Positions 33,002-39,756 of a stretch of DNA of 39,756 bases are shown here, in pieces. The translations under genes and the position numbers were made by a program. Numbering within the stretch: the first letter of the stretch is position 1; every line of letters starts with the position of its first letter. Origin of the DNA: Candidatus Marinamargulisbacteria bacterium SCGC AG-343-D04 (GTDB taxonomy: Bacteria > Margulisbacteria > Marinamargulisbacteria > GCA-2716485 > GCA-002719695); contig QFBQ01000010.1 in NCBI GenBank assembly GCA_003265885.1, forward strand, positions 1 through 39,756. The letters are read 5' to 3'. Under the pieces are notes generated by a model that worked only from the letters and a program-made list of their open reading frames with translations, was not told where the DNA came from and searched no databases.

Positions 33002-35638
33002 ATGATTAGATCAGGTCCACCAGTAGTAGAGCGTGATATGCTAATAAATGCAAATTCACATTCTAGAGAAAAGGAAGCAGAACAAAGGATTCATTTTATA
33101 AATAAAAGGTTTGAAAAACCAAAAATTAAAATTTTTGAATCACTAAAATCTGTTGAGCAAGATAGTGATTTTAAAGATAGTTTAGATAAAGCTATAGATT
33201 TTAATACGTCTAGAATAAGCAAAAGGAAGAGTAGAAAATCCTTAACAAGATTAACAAAAAGAAGTCAAGATTTAAATGATTTAAGAAGATTTGTAAATGA
33301 AAATAAAGGAATTAAATTTATTGGGCTGATTGGGTGGGGAAAAGGCTGTATTAGTACAACCTTAGAGTCTGGTAAAGATATTAGCGCTGTTGATGGTTTT
33401 CTGTATGAGGATGAGAACGGAGGGAGACATTATCAACGACTTGGGTCTTGTTTAGAGTGTTCAATAAAATTTGAAGGCAAGTCATTGAAAAATAAGTCTT
33501 TAGCTACGTTGAATGGTGTGGATTTAGATTTTTCTAAAAAAACAGTGACATTGCCAGATAACACCACAAAAAATATTGGAGATTTGTTTTCTAAAAAGAT
33601 TTTGGGCTCTCTTTCTTTCATTGGGGACATTAAGCAGCCAGAATTAAACGCACAGGAAATCAATTCGATTCCAGAGAAAGAAACTGAAAATACCACCTTC
33701 TCTATTCAGGAGCAAAGACATGGTGATCACGCCCATTATGTGTTAGGAGAAGGTTTGGAAGATACTTCAAAGACATCTGATAATAGTTGCAATTTTTGTA
33801 ACCTAGATTCAGATTTTAATCAAAGAACAGATGCTGAGACAAAAGATTTTATTACAGGTTTATTACAAAGATATGCAAGTACTGTAATGGGGAGTGATGA
33901 AGAAGGCTGTCCATGTTGTACCGCCGGTTTGGATTTTGATGAGTTTGCAGCTGCTATTAAATCTATCGTTGCAAACTCAAATAATGAAGAAGAATCTTTA
34001 GTTGGAATGGCACATTTTGATGACCCTGCTCACTGGGGAATATTTTTTGGTGTTGCTGTGCCATTTGCGGCTATTGGTTTAACGGCAGCTTACCGAAACA
34101 TTAAAGGGTCTATATCGACTAGAAAAAAACTTAAAATTATGATTAAAGGGGTTACTAAAGATATTGAAGATGTAAAAAAACTATCTGTAACAAAAACGGG
34201 GTCTGAGAAAAAAGAGTATGAAACGTTGCTAAGTAATCTTATAGCATTTAAAGAGACACTTAAGTATTCTAAGATGGATGCTGAATTTAATTTAATAGTT
34301 CCAGGTTTTATTAATGGCGCGGCCTCAAGTTTAGTGTTAAGTACAGGAGTTTTTCATCACCCTTTTGCTTTACCTGTTATTGCATTGTATGCGACGGGGC
34401 AGTTAGGAAGAAATGTTTATGATTTAGCAAGAGTCTGGAATAGACATATTCCTGGTGTTGAAAAAACACAAGAGTCAAAAGAAATAAAAGTATTTAGTTA
34501 CGAGGATTTAGTCCATAGTGGTAAGAGATGCCTAAATAAAATTGCAAAGCAGCAGAGAATGTTTTATACAGCAAATTCAACTGGATTTGCAGTATTTGCG
34601 GCGGGAGCAATCCTTACATTTTTATCTATTCCAGCGATGGCTGTGCCTGGTTTAGGTATAGCCACATTAATAGCGGGGCTCTGTATGTTAACAACGGGAG
34701 CTGCAGTAACAGGTGTGCTTAATAATTATGGGCCAGCTGAATACAAGCCTAGGAATGGCGATTTAGGAGTGTCTAGGTTGGCCTTAGACCGAGAAAAGTG
34801 TCAAAATCATATAGGTTTGAGAACTGAATTAATTAATAAAATTAAAGAATCCAGAAATAAGAATATGCAAAAAAGATCATGGGGAAGATTTTGGGCTAAA
34901 TTTCAGACAGCTTTGCCTTGGGGGCTAAAAGCAGGAGAGAAACGTCTTCATAAAATTAATAAAAGTCGTTTTAAAAAAGGTAAAGTAGGTTTGAAAAATG
35001 ATAGAGGTAGTATTCTCTCACGGTTTTTAGAGATTAATGGTTTTAAGAGTAGAAAAATACCGAATACATTGAATGATCACTGGCAAGTATGCAAAGAACT
35101 AGGGTTGGAACAACCTATTATAAACGCAATTATAAAAGATGAAGAAGATCGTAGAAGTGAACAGCGTCAGTTAGATAGAAAGAAAAGAAAGGGGGGCCAC
35201 ACATGTACCCATCACCATCATAAAGGAGAGCATGAAGAAAAGGGTCATAAATGTACCCATCACCATCATAAAGGAGAGCATGAAGAAAAGGGTCATAAAT
35301 GTACCCATCACCATCATAAAGGAGAGCATAAGGAAAAGGGACATGCATGTAACCATAAACATCATAAAGGAAAAAAGGTATCTCATTCATGTGGAGGATA
35401 TCATTCTTCTAAAGAGTTTACTGCAATGGTGAAAGAAACTGGTTTTTTTACTGTGGAAGATGAAAATCATATAAGTATGAAAAAGATTCAAGACTTAAGT
35501 AAGGATAATAAGAAAAAGTTTGGAGAAATAATAGATGAATATATACATTTTAGACTTTATGAAGATCTTCTTTATCAACAGAAAGGTTTAGCAGAGTATC
35601 ATTGGCATTTACCTCAGAAAAAACCTAATACTACGTAG
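33002..35638 (+). CDS. Unrecognised large membrane protein with His-rich repeats and Cys clusters
   Basis: I do not recognise this 878-residue protein. I prefer the ATG at 33002 to an in-frame TTG at 32933, though neither has a clear ribosome-binding site. Residues 1-340 are soluble and charged, with Cys pairs at 150/153 (CLEC), 263/266 (CNFC) and 303/305/306 (CPCC), and a His-rich patch near 240-245 (HGDHAH). Hydrophobic segments at about 346-364, 430-467, 522-545 and 549-573 suggest four or more membrane helices. Residues 733-780 are three 16-residue repeats of the type HKCTHHHHKGEHEEKG, with a degenerate fourth copy and further Cys/His to about 801. The layout suggests binding of a soft or borderline metal, but function is unknown. 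It follows the suf operon beyond a terminator. Confidence 0.7.
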   Translation: MIRSGPPVVERDMLINANSHSREKEAEQRIHFINKRFEKPKIKIFESLKSVEQDSDFKDSLDKAIDFNTSRISKRKSRKSLTRLTKRSQDLNDLRRFVNENKGIKFIGLIGWGKGCISTTLESGKDISAVDGFLYEDENGGRHYQRLGSCLECSIKFEGKSLKNKSLATLNGVDLDFSKKTVTLPDNTTKNIGDLFSKKILGSLSFIGDIKQPELNAQEINSIPEKETENTTFSIQEQRHGDHAHYVLGEGLEDTSKTSDNSCNFCNLDSDFNQRTDAETKDFITGLLQRYASTVMGSDEEGCPCCTAGLDFDEFAAAIKSIVANSNNEEESLVGMAHFDDPAHWGIFFGVAVPFAAIGLTAAYRNIKGSISTRKKLKIMIKGVTKDIEDVKKLSVTKTGSEKKEYETLLSNLIAFKETLKYSKMDAEFNLIVPGFINGAASSLVLSTGVFHHPFALPVIALYATGQLGRNVYDLARVWNRHIPGVEKTQESKEIKVFSYEDLVHSGKRCLNKIAKQQRMFYTANSTGFAVFAAGAILTFLSIPAMAVPGLGIATLIAGLCMLTTGAAVTGVLNNYGPAEYKPRNGDLGVSRLALDREKCQNHIGLRTELINKIKESRNKNMQKRSWGRFWAKFQTALPWGLKAGEKRLHKINKSRFKKGKVGLKNDRGSILSRFLEINGFKSRKIPNTLNDHWQVCKELGLEQPIINAIIKDEEDRRSEQRQLDRKKRKGGHTCTHHHHKGEHEEKGHKCTHHHHKGEHEEKGHKCTHHHHKGEHKEKGHACNHKHHKGKKVSHSCGGYHSSKEFTAMVKETGFFTVEDENHISMKKIQDLSKDNKKKFGEIIDEYIHFRLYEDLLYQQKGLAEYHWHLPQKKPNTT
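35198..35377 (+). repeat. 48-bp tandem repeat, three near-identical copies plus a degenerate fourth
   Basis: Units at 35198-35245, 35246-35293 and 35294-35341 each encode 16 residues with a CTHHHHKGEH core and differ at only a few bases. A diverged partial copy follows at 35342-35377. Near-identity at synonymous positions points to recent in-frame duplication, and copy number may vary between strains. It is within the coding sequence and is not a CRISPR array. Confidence 0.9.
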
Positions 35639-35953
35639 AGAAAAAGTCTTTTTTTCCTTGACGAACATCTATTACCTGCAATCTAGTTGAAAAAAGAAGG
35701 GAATTGAGAAAATTTAGCACAATCACATTTTTTGACTTAAAAAAAGAAAATAGTTTTAAAATTTTTATTAGTATTTAATACTGGGATATAAAAAAGAACC
35801 GAAAAGAATCAAGAGCAAAGGGGGGAACTCAAATAATTCTTCTCGGTCATTAAAGTTATCGTATAAATAAAAACAACATTGCATCGAAATTTCTTGATAT
35901 ATATATATTGAGCATAAAAAATAACATGAAAACGGACAGGAATATACAATACC
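35639..35953. other. 315-base gene-free gap with hairpin and palindrome
   Basis: No gene is supported here. It holds an A/T-rich 3' flank of the membrane protein gene, TTGACTTAAA at about 35739-35748 (the same ten bases as at 32825), a 13-base palindrome AGTATTTAATACT at 35770-35782, and the hairpin annotated separately. The gap separates two convergent genes. Confidence 0.4.
35798..35847 (-). terminator. Terminator-like hairpin for the SNF2 gene
   Basis: Arms 35798-35809 and 35836-35847 pair over 12 positions. The single mismatch on the plus strand becomes a G-U pair in minus-strand RNA, and the minus strand continues TC then six T. The 26-base loop contains a run of six C (minus strand). 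Position about 110 bases past the SNF2 stop fits a terminator for that gene. Confidence 0.5.
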
Positions 35954-38656
35954 TTATGAAAAGACCAATTCTTGTATAGCCTTGAGATCGATGCTTTTTT
36001 CTTGAGATCCATCGATATCGACAATTTCGTTAAGCAATTGTCTCTTCTCCTCTTGAAGTTGTTGAATCGTTTCTTCGATCGTTCCTTCACAGATTAATTT
36101 ATACACAAAAACTTTGTTTTTTTGGCCCATTCGATGTACTCGATCGGTCGCTTGTGATTCGATAGCGGGGTTCCACCATGGGTCTACATGAATAACATAG
36201 TCAGCAGCGGTTAAATTAAGCCCCACACCACCAGCCTTTAAAGAAATCAGAAAGAGACAGGGTTTATCCGAGTTTTGAAAACGGTTAACAGCCTCCATTC
36301 GCTTTTTTCCCGTGATAGATCCATCAATACGTTCAATGGCAATATCGTTTTTCTTTGTCCATGTTTCGATAATATCTAGCATAGATGTGAATTGGCTAAA
36401 CAGCACTACTTTATGATTTTCTTTATAAAGTTCAGAACATTTTTCTGTTAAAATGTCAAATTTTGCAGAAGGAATATTCATATCTTTTAAATCTGTAATA
36501 AGAGAAGGGTGAGTACAGACTTGTCTAAGCTTAAGAAGCGCTGTAAGCATGTGTAGTTTATTATTTGTTTTCTTTGATTGCTGAACCCCTTTTTTAACAG
36601 CATCAAGAACGGTTTTGTAGATGCTCATTTGTGCAGACGAAAGAGGGCATTTGACGATGATTTCTGTTTTATCTGGGAGAGTGTCTAAGACTTCTCGTTT
36701 TTCACGTCTAAGTACAAAAGGTTTTATTTTAGCTTTAATATCATCGAGATTATTATCTTTAACTCTAGTGTCAAAAGCCCCTTTAGACCCTAAATAATCG
36801 GGCATGGCAAAGTCGAATAAGTTCCAGATATCTTGTAAATGGTTTTCAATAGGAGTTCCAGTCATAGCTAATTTAAAATCACCCTGAAGCTTTTTGATGG
36901 CTTTTGATACCTGGGCATTAGGATTTTTAATATATTGAGCTTCATCTACAATGATAGAGGCATAATGAATAGATTTGAGCCATTCAATATCATTTTTAAG
37001 AATACCATACGATACAATAATATAATCATAGTCTAAAAGAGACTCTAAGTGAGCATTTCGATTAGCCCCAGAGTAAACAAAAGATGTCTTTGAAGGAAGG
37101 AAGGTAGAGATTTCATGTTGCCAGTTATAGGTTACAGAGGTGGGACAAACGACGAGGGTAGGGCTTTTAGAGTCTTTCATAGAGGTGAAGGCTAGAGTTT
37201 GGACTGTTTTTCCTAATCCCATATCATCTGCTAAAACTCCACCTTGGCCACAATGAGAAATCATGTTCATCCAATGTACCCCATATGTTTGATAAGACCG
37301 TAAGGTTCCTTTGAAATCAGGTGATAAGGCTAAGGTTTGTGGGGTGAGGCCTTTTAATGTTTCTATAGAGTGTTTGAGTTCTTTGGATTCAGTTCTGACA
37401 TTTGTTCCATGAAGAAGTGGCAAAATATCTCGTTTGGAGAATGTTTTGCCTACTTTGAAAGCTTGGTTAGAGCTCAAATAGTTTAGCTGATCTTGAGATT
37501 CTTTGGTTAATTTTACAAAGCCTTTTTTTGTTTTTACATAACCATGATTGTCTAAGGCACATTTTGCGATTTCTTGTAACGATACATGTTGATCTAAAAC
37601 AGAACAATTGGGTTCAAAAACAAACCAATCTTTGCCCGTATCTTGAACAGAAAACTCTAAGTTAACAGGGTCTTTGATAACATTAAAGTCTTTGATATCA
37701 GAGTTAATTTTCCAATCTCGCTTTTTTAAAATATCAGTAATTTTGTCTAAAAAGATAGCGATGTCACCTGGATTATTGAGTAAAAAGGGTAAATTATATT
37801 CTTGGAATAAAGACATTAAGTCTTCTTGATAGATAGACTCCATTTCTGGCATGCGCGTAATTCGTTGGCCTGATTGTCTATCGATAATCTCTGTATCTTG
37901 GCACTGAGAATCGATAATCTCAGACCCATATTCAAAGGATAGCATGGGAGTGAGTACGCTGTTTTCGAATAATAAAGTAAGAAGTGGGTTTGGCGTAACT
38001 TCTTCAGGGATTAAATGATCGATAGATGTGTTTAAGTTCCAATTGATGAGAGATTTGGAAGGCGTATACACATGTTTGACGAATGCCGCGATATCTGTGG
38101 AACTATGTAGGGATACAACCGTATTATCGAGACATTCTCCAATAAATGCATCAAGTTTGGAACTAATTTCTACAAAAAGTCCTGCAGAGTAAATATAGGT
38201 TCCATTACTGTCATGAAGTAATAAAAAATGAGTAGGGGATTGTAATAAGTAATCTTTATTGGTTAATTGGCAAGAAAGAGAATAGCCTGTTTTATTGATT
38301 TGAATGTTAATCGGAAGAGGCCCAGTACTTTGCAAGGGACGTTCAGTGCCCTCATGCTTCATAATAAGAGAAATATTCTTTTGTCGAGAGAGTAGTAAAA
38401 AGTCAAGAATATCGGAGTCATTTTTGATGCCGTAAATGAGTTGATTGTTCAAGGTAAACTTTTTTGTAGAACGAGTAATAAAATATAAAAAAGAAGATAG
38501 TTCTGGAGACAAAGATGATTCATGGTTATAAATGAATTGCATCAACTCTGTCAGTTGTAAGGATAAGGGGCGTCCATTATAGAAAATAGAGTAGCTTAAA
38601 ATAAGCTGCTGGCTAGAATCTATAATAAATTCAGATTTAACGTCTAAATGACTCAT
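35954..38656 (-). CDS. SNF2-family helicase/ATPase
   Basis: The 900-residue protein carries a complete Snf2 motor in its C-terminal half. It shows Walker A ADDMGLGKT (ending near 483), DEAQ (near 571-574), MTGTPIENHLQDIW, a helicase C-terminal domain with SQFTSMLDIIE and SLKAGGVGLNLT, and the final motif HVDPWWNPA followed by DRVHRMGQ. The N-terminal 440 residues are divergent and contain no CxxC or SWIM zinc motif that I can see. Bacterial Snf2 proteins of this form (HepA/RapA-unlike, SSO1653-like) are probably DNA translocases; the role is unclear. It follows nagZ with a 64-base gap. No nuclease or methylase partner is adjacent. Confidence 0.93.
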   Translation of the reverse strand: MSHLDVKSEFIIDSSQQLILSYSIFYNGRPLSLQLTELMQFIYNHESSLSPELSSFLYFITRSTKKFTLNNQLIYGIKNDSDILDFLLLSRQKNISLIMKHEGTERPLQSTGPLPINIQINKTGYSLSCQLTNKDYLLQSPTHFLLLHDSNGTYIYSAGLFVEISSKLDAFIGECLDNTVVSLHSSTDIAAFVKHVYTPSKSLINWNLNTSIDHLIPEEVTPNPLLTLLFENSVLTPMLSFEYGSEIIDSQCQDTEIIDRQSGQRITRMPEMESIYQEDLMSLFQEYNLPFLLNNPGDIAIFLDKITDILKKRDWKINSDIKDFNVIKDPVNLEFSVQDTGKDWFVFEPNCSVLDQHVSLQEIAKCALDNHGYVKTKKGFVKLTKESQDQLNYLSSNQAFKVGKTFSKRDILPLLHGTNVRTESKELKHSIETLKGLTPQTLALSPDFKGTLRSYQTYGVHWMNMISHCGQGGVLADDMGLGKTVQTLAFTSMKDSKSPTLVVCPTSVTYNWQHEISTFLPSKTSFVYSGANRNAHLESLLDYDYIIVSYGILKNDIEWLKSIHYASIIVDEAQYIKNPNAQVSKAIKKLQGDFKLAMTGTPIENHLQDIWNLFDFAMPDYLGSKGAFDTRVKDNNLDDIKAKIKPFVLRREKREVLDTLPDKTEIIVKCPLSSAQMSIYKTVLDAVKKGVQQSKKTNNKLHMLTALLKLRQVCTHPSLITDLKDMNIPSAKFDILTEKCSELYKENHKVVLFSQFTSMLDIIETWTKKNDIAIERIDGSITGKKRMEAVNRFQNSDKPCLFLISLKAGGVGLNLTAADYVIHVDPWWNPAIESQATDRVHRMGQKNKVFVYKLICEGTIEETIQQLQEEKRQLLNEIVDIDGSQEKSIDLKAIQELVFS

Positions 38657-38720
38657 GTTAAAAGTATAAAAGTTATTGAGGATTTAGTATAGGTTACTAT
38701 AGATCATAAAGAGGGTAAGA

Positions 38721-39756
38721 TTAAAGAAGGTGATGAAAAACAGAGCGTTTTGCATGACGAATATGATCTAGTCGATTTTCTAAAAAAAGATTAAATGTTG
38801 GGTCTTGAGATTGTTTTAATTCTAAAGATTTAAACAGTAATTGAAGCTGTTTTAAATTAGAAATGACAATCAATTGATGAATACCTGCTTGCATAGCAAG
38901 AAGGCTTGAGTCTGTCAGAGAATAAGAGTTTTTAACAGCCCCCATAGACAAATCATCACTAAAGATAAGTCCTTCAAATCCCATGTCTTGGATGAGAATG
39001 TTAGATACAATTTCTTTAGATAGACTTGCAGGGTACAGTGGGTCTAAGGAAGGGTATAAAACATGCCCCACCATAACAGCGGGGGCCTCCTTCTTGATTA
39101 AGGAGTAAAATGGTTTGATATCAAACAATTCGAGCTCGTCAGGCCGAGAATGAACTGGAAGTTTGGAATGAGAATCATGTTGCGTTTGGCCATGTCCAGG
39201 GAAATGCTTGAGTACAGGAAGGACTTTGTTTTTGAGATGCTCTTCAACAACAATAGAAGACTGAGTGATCACATCAAACGGGTTTGCACTAAAGCTACGA
39301 GAGCCTATGACTTTGTTTTTAGAGTTACGATTAACATCAACAACCGGTGAGAAATTAACATTAATGCCGCATTCATTCAGCTGAGAAGCGTTAATGAAAC
39401 TCCAGTTTCGAGCTGAAAGCAAGTCTTTTGAGTCATGTATGGATTTTGGCGAAGGTAAGGTGATGATTTCCTCTTTGATGCGATTAACCCTACCTCCTTC
39501 TTGGTCGATAGAAAAGAAGAAATAGGGGTTGTGTATCACTTTTTTGATATCAGAGACGGCTTTTTTGACAGTAGATGCTTTAGAAAATGTAGAGGAAATA
39601 AAGATGACGCCACTCACGTCATAATCATGAATCAACTCTAGCCACTCTTTTTCTATAGGGTAATGGTCGATTCCTATAATAAAGTGTTGGCCCAAAGAAG
39701 AGTGTGATGAGTCAGGAAAAAGCGTGCTATTAAATAGAAAAACGATAGTTGAGAAT
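38721..39756 (-). CDS. nagZ: Beta-N-acetylhexosaminidase (GH3, NagZ), 5' end at or beyond window edge
   Basis: NagZ removes GlcNAc from GlcNAc-anhydroMurNAc peptides during peptidoglycan recycling. Numbering from a TTG at 39695, the GH3 signatures are K163-H164-F-P-G-H168 with D174-S-H176 on the catalytic loop and the nucleophile D247 in IFSDDLSMG; SIDQEGGRV is at 62-70. The frame stays open upstream of that TTG to the window edge. The preceding residues (SSLGQ) resemble the usual LGQ start of the family, so the TTG may be an internal Leu codon and the true start may lie outside. The protein is otherwise full length (at least 324 residues). Confidence 0.9.
   Translation of the reverse strand, partial: FSTIVFLFNSTLFPDSSHSSLGQHFIIGIDHYPIEKEWLELIHDYDVSGVIFISSTFSKASTVKKAVSDIKKVIHNPYFFFSIDQEGGRVNRIKEEIITLPSPKSIHDSKDLLSARNWSFINASQLNECGINVNFSPVVDVNRNSKNKVIGSRSFSANPFDVITQSSIVVEEHLKNKVLPVLKHFPGHGQTQHDSHSKLPVHSRPDELELFDIKPFYSLIKKEAPAVMVGHVLYPSLDPLYPASLSKEIVSNILIQDMGFEGLIFSDDLSMGAVKNSYSLTDSSLLAMQAGIHQLIVISNLKQLQLLFKSLELKQSQDPTFNLFLENRLDHIRHAKRSVFHHLL

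Noticed and set aside
35198..35377. CRISPR-like tandem repeat
   Set aside because: Units abut without spacers, are in frame and encode a regular protein repeat, and no cas genes are present.
35130..35432. Open frames on both strands across the His-repeat region
   Set aside because: They arise because the 48-bp repeat keeps several frames open; only the 878-residue frame continues with consistent composition on both sides.
35954..38656. SNF2 helicase as part of an anti-phage defence island
   Set aside because: No methylase, nuclease, phospholipase D-like or other defence partner is adjacent; its neighbour is nagZ.
1..39756. tRNA, rRNA, tmRNA, SRP RNA or RNase P RNA in intergenic gaps
   Set aside because: I read the larger gaps for conserved signatures such as the T-loop and found none; a covariance-model search would be decisive.

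Overview
The window is AT-rich bacterial DNA (about two thirds A+T by eye) with tightly packed genes in operon-like blocks. Many genes have purine-rich ribosome-binding sites, and no tRNA, rRNA, insertion sequence, phage module or CRISPR array was seen. Two lipobox proteins, a TatA/TatB/TatC set and a NagZ-type hexosaminidase suggest a diderm (Gram-negative-type) cell. Several large or Cys/His-rich proteins of no recognised family sit between ordinary housekeeping operons. That pattern would fit a host-associated or otherwise specialised lineage, but the sequence alone does not let me name the phylum. A homodimeric-type pyruvate dehydrogenase E1 alongside a SufU-type Fe-S scaffold is an unusual mix.

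Layout. 101-979 (+): an unrecognised Cys-rich protein. 8924 down to 1008 (-): one long run of a small unknown protein, a SAM methyltransferase, recN, glmS, aroK, aroB, aroQ and a DUF89 damage-control phosphatase-like gene. 9275-12131 (+): lipoprotein Cu/Zn-type SOD, M20 dipeptidase and an ornithine cyclodeaminase/alanine dehydrogenase-family enzyme, in overlapping or abutting frames. 14145-12265 (-): an AGCS sodium:alanine symporter with a large soluble insertion. 14231-16317 (+): gmk-rpoZ-coaBC. 18756-16324 (-): lplA, a two-helix membrane protein, tatC, tatB-like and tatA; the last two are under 60 codons. 18827-24242 (+): aceE-aceF-lpd. 26770-24255 (-): an unknown basic protein, an unknown lipoprotein and a phosphoribosyltransferase. 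27143-32792 (+): sufB-sufC-sufD-sufS-sufU-nfu, followed by a good intrinsic terminator. 33002-35638 (+): an 878-residue membrane protein with His-rich 16-residue repeats and Cys clusters. 39756-35954 (-): nagZ and a SNF2-family helicase.

How the parts fit (inference). The SOD-dipeptidase-cyclodeaminase block and the facing AGCS symporter could form a route from peptides to alanine to pyruvate. The nearby pyruvate dehydrogenase operon would then make acetyl-CoA. LplA, transcribed divergently from aceE, would lipoylate AceF. SUF and Nfu supply Fe-S clusters. The most unusual item is the His/Cys-rich membrane protein immediately downstream of the SUF operon; its layout suggests metal binding, but no function can be assigned from sequence.
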